Assembly: GCA_027486835.1 (NCBI GenBank)
Contig: JAIXOJ010000116.1
Span: 17,920 to 81,919 of the forward strand
DNA: 64,000 nucleotides
Direction: 5' to 3'
DNA from: Chitinophagaceae bacterium
GTDB taxonomy: Bacteria; Bacteroidota; Bacteroidia; Chitinophagales; Chitinophagaceae
Shown here piece by piece: positions 55,971 to 64,000 of the stretch. How positions within the stretch are numbered: the stretch's first letter is position 1; every line of letters begins with the position of its first letter. The position numbers and the translations under genes were made by a program. The notes under the pieces were generated by a model that was not told where the DNA came from, did not search any database, and was given only the letters and a program-made list of their open reading frames with translations.

Positions 55971-56726
55971 CTATTCAGTTCCACTTTGCCTTTGATTAAA
56001 TGGAAATCGAAACAGGACGTTTTTATCGAGTGCCATATCTAATGTTTCGAAGTAAATAACTGGGTCAATAAAAAGAATCTGTTCCGCTAAAAGAAAAACA
56101 TTTTCATCGTGTAAATCTTCCAGAATAACGCCCAATTTAGCATGATAATAGTCATCGTTCTTAGTTCTAATAAATCCATGTTTGTTGAGGTAAGCTTCCA
56201 CTATGGAACGTTGTGCACCTTCGGTAAGGATGGCAAATGGTTGTTTAATGATTACTACAAAAACATCTTCTATTCTTGAAAAGCCTGTGATAGCATATTT
56301 AGTAGCTGGGAAAAGAATGGAATGGCCTAATAACCGATTAAAAAACTCCAACCAATTCCCATGATAATTCCCAGAATTTACTTTGATTACCTCTTTTCCA
56401 TTGTCATGTAGATATACTTTTTGTTCAGCACCTGCACCTATTAGCCTTTTTGCATGCTGCGCTAGGAAGTCCTGCTCATTAATCCAAAGGCCATTGCTTT
56501 TTGACCAAAGTTGTAAGGCATTCTCTTCTAAAACTCTTACTGCTGTGTTATATCTTGACCTTTCTTTACGGTTGATTGGCTCTGTTCCTTTAGCCGCTTC
56601 ACTTGTTGCCTGGCTTGCTCCAGCGATATTGGCAGCGTATTTTGTTGTTGTATCAATACTTTCATGATTTGAATTTCGTTGATTGTCCATCCATTGCCGA
56701 ACAATCTGCGGGAAGTGTTCATCCAT
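55971..56726 (-). CDS. Kinase-PolyVal-like protein
   Basis: 251 residues from ATG 56726. The reliable part is residues ~60-251: GAEQKVYLHDNGKEVIKVNS (a nucleotide-loop-like start with a conserved Lys), FVVIIKQPFA, and the active-site-like block LGVILEDLHDENVFLL followed by LFIDPVIYF. This matches the putative polyvalent protein kinase domain found in phage and plasmid polyvalent proteins and as stand-alone genes. The first ~55 residues look non-native and overlap another open frame (56537-56746) in a different phase, so the true start may lie further in. Function unknown. Confidence 0.68.
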   Translation of the reverse strand: MDEHFPQIVRQWMDNQRNSNHESIDTTTKYAANIAGASQATSEAAKGTEPINRKERSRYNTAVRVLEENALQLWSKSNGLWINEQDFLAQHAKRLIGAGAEQKVYLHDNGKEVIKVNSGNYHGNWLEFFNRLLGHSILFPATKYAITGFSRIEDVFVVIIKQPFAILTEGAQRSIVEAYLNKHGFIRTKNDDYYHAKLGVILEDLHDENVFLLAEQILFIDPVIYFETLDMALDKNVLFRFPFNQRQSGTE

Positions 56727-56746
56727 TCTAAAGTAATCTGATTCAT
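56537..56746 (-). CDS. Possible small ORF overlapping the PolyVal-like gene start
   Basis: 69 residues from ATG 56746 (MNQITLEWMNTSRRLFGNG), helical and charged, with QARQQVKRLKEQS near the end. It overlaps the N-terminal coding region of the kinase-like gene by ~190 bp in another phase. Its sequence looks more protein-like than the overlapped kinase N-terminus, so a small upstream gene translationally coupled to the kinase is plausible. Confidence 0.4.
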   Translation of the reverse strand: MNQITLEWMNTSRRLFGNGWTINEIQIMKVLIQQQNTLPISLEQARQQVKRLKEQSQSTVKKGQDITQQ

Positions 56747-56905
56747 GTTATAAAATGTGAGCAAACTTAAAGGTTACAAAGTTTCCAACTCCTGTTAGAT
56801 GTGGAAGCCTACGAAAATGGTTTTATGTATGTTGGTAAAAAGCCTTCCGTAAGTGTTGTTGTGACAATAAATTCAGCACTTAATTGTTAGTTACAACGCG
56901 CTTAC

Positions 56906-56957
56906 GTACTGTAACTTGTAGAGACGCGATTAATCGCGTCTCTACAAGTTACAGTAC
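56906..56957. repeat. 52-bp perfect palindrome (REP/MITE-like)
   Basis: Arms of 26 bp with no loop: GTACTGTAACTTGTAGAGAC continuing to CGCGATT, mirrored exactly. The inner part GTAGAGACGCGATTAATCGC resembles a dispersed hairpin I know from several bacterial genomes. No coding capacity. Confidence 0.85.
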
Positions 56958-57120
56958 TTTGGTTTTTTTAACGCTTACCTTATTCTACCAACCATACTAA
57001 GTCAGCGAAAAGAGCAGATTGACAGAAGTTAGTTGAAGTTTTTGGGAAAACTCGCCACCCATCCAAACTATTTTTTACGAAGACTAGCTGATAATACGCT
57101 ATAAAACCATACACCCTGTT

Positions 57121-57345
57121 GCCGCTGTGTGGCGGGAAGGTGTAAAACGGGTTTGCCGGGCTGCCGCTGTGTGGCGGGAAGGTGTAAAACGGGTTTGCCG
57201 GGCTGCCGCTGTGTAGCGGGAAGGTGTCAAACGGGTTTGCCGGGCTGCCGCTGTGCAGCGGGAAGGTGTAAAACGGGTTTGCCGGGCTGCCGCTGTGTGG
57301 CGGGAAGGTGTCAAACTGGTTTGCCAGGCTGCCGCTGTGTGGCGG
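57121..57345. repeat. 42-bp tandem repeat (minisatellite)
   Basis: Copies start at 57121, 57163, 57205, 57247 and 57289, with a final 15-bp partial at 57331. Units contain CCGCTGTGTGGCGGG, a small hairpin, and AAAACGGGTTTGCCGGGCT. They are much more GC-rich than the surroundings. Substitutions cluster at few positions (GTGTGG/GTGTAG/GTGCAG). Confidence 0.92.
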
Positions 57346-57526
57346 CTAAAATCTGACAGGAAAATCAAACTATTAGGGCGAAAAGACTGATAAATCTTTT
57401 GTTGTTGTGGGCTCCATAAGAGCGAATGCGACTAATATCACAGCTTGTAGCATTCGAGATGTCAAAACGCTATTCTTGCATTTGGGGCAATCACCCCAGA
57501 ATGGCATATTTCCAAAGTGTAAATGT

Positions 57527-58516
57527 TTAGTCCACCAAGCCAAACTTATTGTGCTTAGTATCCACAAATACAATCTTTCCGATAAATAAACTATTGCCCG
57601 TGCCGCCAAAAAACAGCCAGTTGGGTATATAATCAAGCACATCAAATTGGTGGGAACTATAAACATATTCATCCTTAAAAACGGTGTTGCCGAGTTGGAT
57701 AGGCCTGTCATATTTTTTTCTATAAATAGGGTGGTCAATACCCCAAGAACTAACGCAACATAAAGTGTCTAATGGTACACTTTTATTCAGTGCAGCTAGT
57801 TTTTTATTGCTTGTAATCAAAGGAAAAAGGCTAGAACCTGTGTCGTATCCCAAGGTAACGATGTCGTCACCAATTTTTGCTTTGATGAAAAAGGGAAATT
57901 TATTTACGCTCACGCCATCAATGTACTGTATAGCTGGGTTTAAATTTTCTGGGGCGGTTTGGGTGATTGCAAGTTGATTGGTTTTAAAATCCATGATTAA
58001 CGTCTTATTTACCACCGCATCATAACCTATTGTGCCAATCACAATAAACGAAGTATCTAATTCTTCGGAACCCATACTTTGCCTGATTTGTAGTTTGTCT
58101 GCATGTAACCTGGCACTGCCAATGGTTAATTCTACATCTGTAGCAAAAGTGCTACTGTCATTTTGGTTAAAAAGCGTGTCTAAACCGCCGCCGATGGCAT
58201 GAAGCGTTTTGCCATAGAAAAGGGAAGAGGCACTTCCCGAATCAAACTGCATAAACAATTTACGTTTAATGCCTTTCACTTTTACTGGGATAAAAAAAGC
58301 CGCTTTGTCAAATCGAATACCCGCTACCACCGAACTATCCCATTTAATGGGTACGTACTGTAGTTGTGGTTGTTCAGAAAATTGATTAAAAGTGGCAAGG
58401 GTGTTTTTATTTCTCAAATAAAAGATACCTACTGGAATGGCAATTGCAGTTAATACAAGTAGTACCAATAGCGTAATCAAGGTAATTTTTAGAACTTTCT
58501 TTAAGCGAGGGTGCAT
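57527..58516 (-). CDS. Membrane-anchored two-lobed aspartic-protease-like protein
   Basis: 329 residues. One N-terminal membrane helix (~12-33), then an extracytoplasmic region. Two retropepsin-type active-site motifs are present in one chain: FDSGSASS with Asp92 and YDTGSSLF with Asp225, 133 residues apart. Each is followed by a flap-distal hydrophobic block (IGTIGYDAVVNKTLIMDF and LFIGKIVFVDTKHNKFGLV), the pattern of an internally duplicated pepsin-like fold. Bacterial pepsin homologues are known but uncommon. Activity, substrate and processing are inference. Confidence 0.72.
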   Translation of the reverse strand: MHPRLKKVLKITLITLLVLLVLTAIAIPVGIFYLRNKNTLATFNQFSEQPQLQYVPIKWDSSVVAGIRFDKAAFFIPVKVKGIKRKLFMQFDSGSASSLFYGKTLHAIGGGLDTLFNQNDSSTFATDVELTIGSARLHADKLQIRQSMGSEELDTSFIVIGTIGYDAVVNKTLIMDFKTNQLAITQTAPENLNPAIQYIDGVSVNKFPFFIKAKIGDDIVTLGYDTGSSLFPLITSNKKLAALNKSVPLDTLCCVSSWGIDHPIYRKKYDRPIQLGNTVFKDEYVYSSHQFDVLDYIPNWLFFGGTGNSLFIGKIVFVDTKHNKFGLVD

Positions 58517-58949
58517 GGTACATTATTTTATAATAGTAATAAATGAGGCTTTGTAAATTTTGAAAGTAAACAAGTTTCAGTGGCAGGATTACGTTCTTTA
58601 CAGACAGATGATGATGGAAATCCTTACTATAAAATCAAATGATTACTACTCAATTGGGTCAATACTTACTCCCATTGTTAAAGTAACCGTTTAAGCTTCC
58701 GATAATGCGAATATATAAGTTGTCCAGCTTGGAATAAATCAGATGCAAAAAAGGTTTTGTTTAAGCTTTAATCACCCATTGATAGAAAAGGCTTGTTGAG
58801 TGAATCTAATGCTAATTATCGTGGATGTATCAGCCAAGTAAAACCCATTGCCCAACATGAATTAATTGTTACCATCGGTGGATAAGCGGTAATCGTCTAT
58901 TAAAGTAGCCGTGAACGCAGTACTTTGCGGGCTTTGAAAAAATCATTGA
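58517..58949. other. Intergenic region before the giant secreted protein gene
   Basis: 433 bp between divergent genes. A TACTTTG stretch at 58922 lies ~25 bp before the start codon, near but not equal to TAnnTTTG. Nothing else recognised. Confidence 0.45.
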
Positions 58950-61900
58950 ATGAAAGGTTTATTATTACATCTGTTGCTTGTTTGCTGTTCCATTACCCTC
59001 TTTGCACAACCTCCAGCGATTCTGAAAATAGGAGATTTTGCTATTCTCGGCGTTAATGCAAATGTGGGCGGATCTGTGGGAAATGGGGATGAAATAAGCT
59101 TTGTTTGTTTCAAAGACATTACTACAGGTACTCAGCTTCAATTGACAGATAATGGGTATTCTAACTGTAGAGTTGGATATTGGAGTTTATCAGAAGGTGG
59201 TGCAACAGTAACCAGAACCGGCGGCACCATTCCTGCAGGTACTGTAGTTACATTAACGACCTCACCGCTTAAGTTTACATTCCCAGATAATGCTTGGTCA
59301 GTTGCCGATTTATTGCCTGGATTTGTTACGGCCAATTTTCAACTGGCTGTAGGATTTGGGGGTATTAATATGAATGCTGGTGGTGATCAAATATATTTTG
59401 CACAGGGAGGAACTTGGACAAATAAAGGCGGTAGTTGTATTGGCGGTAGGAGCGAAGGCGATTTTCCAGGAAAAGATGGTAGAATTCTTTTTGGTTTCAG
59501 CACGGGTGGGGCAATTACTCCTTGGACTGCTGGCCAAGGCAATACCCAGAACTCGGGTCAGTATCCAGGAATGGGTTGTTTCAGTATGGCCCTCTCTGGA
59601 AAATCTGATTTCAATAAATACATTGGCCCATTAACACCCGCCACCCAGAAAGTTTGGATATCCCGTGTTGCTACTCAGTCAAATTGGAAAAATTATACTT
59701 CATCAGCTCTTTACACAGCAGCCTCCCCCAATCTTCGTAATCTGGTTATTACAATCAATCCTGGTGGTGACATTCCTGACCCTTCTTGGACAAGACCAGC
59801 AAGTGCATTATGTGGTGCTACTTCTGCACCTAAATTTGACCTTACCACCCTTATTACTGGTACTACAGGCGGTGTATGGAGTGGTACAAATGTTAGCGGA
59901 AATTATTTTGACCCAGCAGGATTAACTCCGGGGGCCTACCCAATAACCTATTCTATCAGCTATTCTTCAAGTGGGTTTACATGTCCAGTTCAAAAAATTG
60001 ATACCCTTTTTGTTGCTTCTGCAAACACACCTACTATAAGCATTTCATCCAATAAAAGTGGCGCAATTTGCAAAGGTGATGCAGTAATCTTTACCGCTAC
60101 CATAACCAATGGTGGTACTACCCCAAGCTATCAGTGGAATAAAGGAGGAGTAGCTATAACTGGCGAAACTGCTTCAACCTATACTACTTCAAGTTTGGCA
60201 AATGGGGATATCATTACCTGTACCCTAACAAGCAATGATCCTTGTGCTAGTACTCCAACAGTAAGTAGTACAGGGATAACAATAACAGTTAACAACTCTC
60301 CGTCAATCACAGCACAAACCACCGCCACAGATACCGCCTTTTGTTTGAATAAAACATTGAATACACTAAGTATCACAGCTTCAAATGCCAATGCTTACCA
60401 ATGGTATAAAAATACTATTGCCGATTCCACAAGCGGTACTGCTATCGCTGGCGCAACGAACAGCACCTACACGCCACCAAGTACGGTTGCGGGTACTACT
60501 TATTATTATTGTGTTGCTACTGGTGTTTGTACACCCAATGATACCAGTGCCGTTTCAGGAGCAATCGTGGTATATGATAGTAAAACAACCGTAGAGAACA
60601 ATAATTTCACCGTTATTAATGCAGGTGATTTATCGCCAAGCATTAATGATTCCACCGATTTTGGAGACGTAAATGTGGGCAATACACTCACAAGAACGTT
60701 CAAAATAAAAACTTCGGATGCTCCATTGGCCATCACTGCCATCAACATTACTGGTGACCCTTCCTTTACGGTAAGTGCTTTAACACCAGCATCGCCCATC
60801 AAGGCCAAGGATTCTGCCACGTTTACCGTAACCTTTTCTCCAACTTCGATAGGCATAAAAAATGCAACAATTACGGTTGTCAATAATGGTTGCAATGCCC
60901 CAAGTTACCAGTTTGCGGTTTTAGGAAATGCGGTACAAAACAGTAGAGCGGCTGCATTAGATTTTGATGGGGTGAATGATTATGTAACGATTCCTCACGA
61001 TGCCAAATTAAAACCTGCCAAACAAATCACCATCGAAGCATGGGTATTCCCTCGTGATATTCATACCAACACATTCTCTGAAATATATCGAAAAGAAGAT
61101 GGAAACAACAGGCATTTACTGTCGTTCCAAAACAATGGCACCATCCTATCTTTTGGGTTAAACGTTGCGGGTGTGTATAAGGAATTGGATGTGGCCATTA
61201 ATAAAGCAAACTACGAAAATAAATGGGTACACATTGCTGCCACATTCGATGGAAAAGTAAAAAAGCTTTATGCAAATGGGGTTTTAATAGGCTCCGCAAA
61301 TGAAGCAGGTGTAATAGGTACTGCTGGTACTGCCCCAGCTTTGTTAGGGCAAAACCAAGTAAGTACCGAACATTTTAATGGTAAAATGGATGAGTTTAGG
61401 CTTTGGGGTCGTGCCCTTTGCCAAGCAGAAATTCAGCAAACCATGAATTGCCAATTAAAAGGTAATGAGGATAGCTTGATTGTGTATTATACCTTCAACC
61501 AAGGTTTAGATGGGGCTAATAACACAGCAGTGAATACCTTACTGGATTCTAGCCAAAACAACCTCAACGGTATATTGACCAATTTTACGTTGAAGGGTAA
61601 TACCTCAAACTGGGTAGCACCGGGCGCCATAACATCCTATGTGTTATGTACACCATTTGCCTTGAGTAAACCCACCATTAATATTACCCCATCTAATCCT
61701 GCTAAATTCTGTAAGAAAACATCGCTTAGTTTCACTGCTAATACTACCAACGGAGGTACTGTACCCAGCTATGTTTGGAAAAATAATGGAGTAGTCATTT
61801 CAGGAGCTACCGCTTCCACATATACCACCACAACCTTAAATAATAACGACAAAATAACCTGCGAACTAACCAGTAATCTGGATTGTGTGGTTACAGACAC

Positions 61901-64000
61901 AGCCATCAGTAATACGGTAACGGTAAGTGTAATTGATTTACCTAATGTAGTAATAAAGACCCCTGCTGGCGTTTGTGCGGGCAAAACAGTTGATTTGGGC
62001 AAATCCATCGACACTGCTGCATCCACACCTTCAACTGGATTGGTATTTACTTTTTGGAAAGATTCAGCAGCAACGGTAGTACTAACCAATCCACAAGCCG
62101 TTAGTGTAGCTGGTACCTATTACATCAAAGCAACAACTACAGATGGTTGTACCGATACCACAAAACCAGTGATCGTATCCATTTCAAGCACAATAGCCAC
62201 GCCTACTGCCTCGGTAACTCAACCCACCTGCGCCAAAGCTTCGGATATTCAGGTTAACTCAGCCACCACTGGCTTAACATTTAGTATAGATGGCACTACT
62301 TATAGTGCAGGGGGCAATTGGAATAATGTAGTAGGAGGGGTATATAGCCTCACCGCAAAAGATAAAAACGGATGTATTTCATCAGCAACGAGTCTTGATG
62401 TAACCCCACAACCCCAAACACCTGCCCAAGTAGTAATTTCCCCAACCACCAGTTGCGAATCCAACACGGCGCTCACTTACAAAGTCTCCAATGGTACCTT
62501 ATTTGAGTTTTTCAATAATAAGATATCCCAAACTGGAGTAACAAAAGTTGATTCGCTAAAAGTACTATCGGTTGCACCAACCGATACCTTCCATGTACGC
62601 TCTTACTACGAACCAACCGTAAATTTGGATGGGGATATTATCGAAACAAGTTTTTGGGGCCCACCTGCCGCAACATCCCAAGGTGGACCAGTTTCAGGAT
62701 TTGCCTCTAAACCAGAATTAAATGCATTGTATGTGCGCCAAAGTGCGCAAAAGTTATACCTAGCATTAGCGGGTACGGTGCATAATAACGAGCGCATCTT
62801 AGTATTCATCGATTCTAAAACAGGTGGTTATAATGATGGCAACTTTGGGCGAAACAGTGCACCAACGGGATTGTACGATTACAATCAAGCCAACAAATTT
62901 GATGTAGGTTTCAATCCAGATTATGTACTCACCCTAGGAACTAATACCGCAGAAGATACCTATTACGCCGACCTATACACCCTAAGTGGCTTCGCTGGAA
63001 GTGGCGGGGGGCCAAATCGCTATTTGGGCGATAACAAAACATCTACCAGTTTTGGTGCAAAACCAACTACAGGTACAAGATTAAAAGGATTTGAAATAGC
63101 CTTCCCATGGGATAGTATTGGTTATAAAGCGAGTTTCGGACAAGTAAAAATGATGGCCATGTATATCTTAAACAATGGCACCATCAGTAACCAGTTTCTA
63201 CCAAGAGCCAATGCCGGCGAAAATGACTATGGTAAAGGTTTTGTAGATTTTTCCGCAGCCGCACCCGGGCCTGTAAGTCCAGTATTGGCTGCAAATTGTT
63301 ATACGGAGGCGTTTGCTAAGGTTAATAAAGTTACTAGCTCATTTACCTCTATAAGCATATGCAAGGGAAGTAGTCATTCATTCAATGGCAAAACCTATAC
63401 AACAGCAATCAAGGATACAGTAAAGCTTAGCAACAGTGTAGGTTGTGATAGCTTGGCAATAATTGAAGTGAAATTAAAAGACACGACAAGTTCATTCACA
63501 TCGGTAAAAATCTGTAAGGGCGGTAGCTATACGTTTAATGGTAAAATTTATACCACAGCCATTAAGGATACGTTTAAACTCGTGAACAGTGTAGGATGTG
63601 ATAGCTTGGCAATAATTGAAGTGAAATTGAAAGACACGACAAGTTCATTCACCTCGGTAAAAATCTGTAAGGGCGGTAGCTATACGTTTAATGGTAAAAT
63701 TTACACCACAGCCCTTAAGGATACGTTTAAACTCGTGAACAGTGTAGGTTGTGATAGCTTGGCAATAATTGAGGTGAAATTAAAAGACACAACGAGTTCT
63801 TTCACATCGGTAAAAATCTGTAAGGGCGGAAGCTATACGTTTAATGGAAAAATTTACACCACAGCCATTAAGGATACGTTTAAGTTAATCAACAGTATAG
63901 GATGTGATAGTTTAGCGATTATTGAAGTGAAATTAAAAGACACGACTAGTTCATTTACTTCAGTAAAAATCTGTAAGGGCGGTAGCTATACGTTTAATGG
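58950..64000 (+). CDS. Giant secreted multidomain adhesin-like protein, partial
   Basis: Open from ATG 58950 to the right edge, 1683 codons with no stop. Signal peptide ending SITLFAQ. Domain order: a lamin-tail-like module (~25-270), Ig-like repeats (~360-540, with GATPSYQW-type motifs and YTTSSLANGD), a choice-of-anchor-D-like domain (~550-665, FGDVNVGNTLTRTF), a LamG domain (~670-880, ALDFDGVNDYVTI), another Ig-like stretch, a SprB-like repeat (~1085-1150), a CBM9-like domain (~1190-1450), and then 50/51-residue GCDSLAIIEVKL repeats from ~1460. Typical of type IX-exported surface proteins, but the C-terminal sorting domain lies outside the window. Confidence 0.85.
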   Translation, partial: MKGLLLHLLLVCCSITLFAQPPAILKIGDFAILGVNANVGGSVGNGDEISFVCFKDITTGTQLQLTDNGYSNCRVGYWSLSEGGATVTRTGGTIPAGTVVTLTTSPLKFTFPDNAWSVADLLPGFVTANFQLAVGFGGINMNAGGDQIYFAQGGTWTNKGGSCIGGRSEGDFPGKDGRILFGFSTGGAITPWTAGQGNTQNSGQYPGMGCFSMALSGKSDFNKYIGPLTPATQKVWISRVATQSNWKNYTSSALYTAASPNLRNLVITINPGGDIPDPSWTRPASALCGATSAPKFDLTTLITGTTGGVWSGTNVSGNYFDPAGLTPGAYPITYSISYSSSGFTCPVQKIDTLFVASANTPTISISSNKSGAICKGDAVIFTATITNGGTTPSYQWNKGGVAITGETASTYTTSSLANGDIITCTLTSNDPCASTPTVSSTGITITVNNSPSITAQTTATDTAFCLNKTLNTLSITASNANAYQWYKNTIADSTSGTAIAGATNSTYTPPSTVAGTTYYYCVATGVCTPNDTSAVSGAIVVYDSKTTVENNNFTVINAGDLSPSINDSTDFGDVNVGNTLTRTFKIKTSDAPLAITAINITGDPSFTVSALTPASPIKAKDSATFTVTFSPTSIGIKNATITVVNNGCNAPSYQFAVLGNAVQNSRAAALDFDGVNDYVTIPHDAKLKPAKQITIEAWVFPRDIHTNTFSEIYRKEDGNNRHLLSFQNNGTILSFGLNVAGVYKELDVAINKANYENKWVHIAATFDGKVKKLYANGVLIGSANEAGVIGTAGTAPALLGQNQVSTEHFNGKMDEFRLWGRALCQAEIQQTMNCQLKGNEDSLIVYYTFNQGLDGANNTAVNTLLDSSQNNLNGILTNFTLKGNTSNWVAPGAITSYVLCTPFALSKPTINITPSNPAKFCKKTSLSFTANTTNGGTVPSYVWKNNGVVISGATASTYTTTTLNNNDKITCELTSNLDCVVTDTAISNTVTVSVIDLPNVVIKTPAGVCAGKTVDLGKSIDTAASTPSTGLVFTFWKDSAATVVLTNPQAVSVAGTYYIKATTTDGCTDTTKPVIVSISSTIATPTASVTQPTCAKASDIQVNSATTGLTFSIDGTTYSAGGNWNNVVGGVYSLTAKDKNGCISSATSLDVTPQPQTPAQVVISPTTSCESNTALTYKVSNGTLFEFFNNKISQTGVTKVDSLKVLSVAPTDTFHVRSYYEPTVNLDGDIIETSFWGPPAATSQGGPVSGFASKPELNALYVRQSAQKLYLALAGTVHNNERILVFIDSKTGGYNDGNFGRNSAPTGLYDYNQANKFDVGFNPDYVLTLGTNTAEDTYYADLYTLSGFAGSGGGPNRYLGDNKTSTSFGAKPTTGTRLKGFEIAFPWDSIGYKASFGQVKMMAMYILNNGTISNQFLPRANAGENDYGKGFVDFSAAAPGPVSPVLAANCYTEAFAKVNKVTSSFTSISICKGSSHSFNGKTYTTAIKDTVKLSNSVGCDSLAIIEVKLKDTTSSFTSVKICKGGSYTFNGKIYTTAIKDTFKLVNSVGCDSLAIIEVKLKDTTSSFTSVKICKGGSYTFNGKIYTTALKDTFKLVNSVGCDSLAIIEVKLKDTTSSFTSVKICKGGSYTFNGKIYTTAIKDTFKLINSIGCDSLAIIEVKLKDTTSSFTSVKICKGGSYTFN
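63327..64000 (+). repeat. 153-bp tandem repeats inside the giant protein gene
   Basis: One diverged 150-bp copy (63327-63476), then copies starting at 63477, 63630 and 63783 at exact 153-bp spacing, and a partial one from 63936 to the edge. Copies 2-5 are nearly identical. Each encodes a 51-residue unit with KICKGGSYTFNGKIYTTAIK and GCDSLAIIEVKL; two conserved Cys per unit. Confidence 0.93.

Larger units (their letters stand above)
56765..57526. other. Intergenic region with palindrome and minisatellite
   Basis: 762 bp between a divergent kinase-like gene and the end of the aspartic-protease-like gene. It holds the 52-bp palindrome (56906-56957) and the 42-bp repeats (57121-57345). Frames through the repeats are artefacts. 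Confidence 0.6.

Noticed and set aside
57099..57368. Long open frames on both strands through the 42-bp repeats
   Set aside because: The repeat unit is a multiple of three and lacks stops in these phases; the peptides are simple repeats with no family look.
1..64000. tRNA, rRNA, transposase or integrase genes
   Set aside because: None recognised on either strand on reading through; a covariance-model scan would be needed to exclude small RNAs.

Overview
The window is chromosomal DNA from a member of the Bacteroidota, most likely a Chitinophagaceae- or Sphingobacteriia-like aerobe. The grounds are low GC by eye, genes without Shine-Dalgarno sequences, TAnnTTTG promoter elements, and gene content: Kdo transferase, a CcmE with a CxxxY motif, YwqK/RHS-like repeat proteins, and secreted proteins with SprB-like and 'GCDS' repeats. 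No rRNA, tRNA, IS transposase, integrase or CRISPR array was seen.

Region 1 (1-19.3 kb) is a carbohydrate-degradation neighbourhood. It holds the start of an E. coli Pfk-2-like phosphofructokinase (minus strand, cut by the window edge), a secreted GH43 enzyme with a CBM6-like tail, three secreted heparinase II/III-like proteins (two fused to a copper-amine-oxidase-N-like domain) and a secreted GH116-like glycosidase. No SusC/SusD pair or dedicated regulator is visible, so this is not a complete PUL. Inserted among these are a two-gene unit (56-aa basic protein plus TIR-like protein), an orphan antitoxin, a serpin and an HU-like DUF4469 protein.

Region 2 (19.3-30.5 kb) looks like an accessory or conflict island. 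It has an LRR-Roc-COR-TIR protein, a lipoprotein alpha/beta hydrolase, a 21-bp-phased palindromic array of about 16 positions, an XRE-like regulator, and two tandem paralogues that fuse YwqK/RHS-like repeats to an AAA+ ATPase. A duplicated 3' stub of the XRE gene follows the second ATPase, so the XRE plus ATPase module was probably duplicated. This module is the best candidate for an undescribed system. A second phased array, with a 22-bp period and a different sequence, lies at 14.86-14.97 kb.

Region 3 (30.5-56 kb) is mostly housekeeping: a sensor kinase, waaA, a disordered acidic protein, tdk, a NarL-type response regulator, ccmE-ccmF, a dockerin/EEP nuclease, an SF1 helicase, a GNAT enzyme, trxB, VOC and YdeI proteins, a YbiT-like ABC-F protein, aspartate kinase, a LuxE-like protein, a UbiA-like protein and an M42 peptidase. 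One small membrane-protein gene at 46.6-47.1 kb is frameshifted.

Region 4 (56-64 kb) has a Kinase-PolyVal-like gene, a 52-bp perfect palindrome, a 42-bp minisatellite, a membrane-anchored two-lobed aspartic-protease-like protein, and a giant secreted multidomain protein that runs off the right edge inside a 153-bp tandem repeat.
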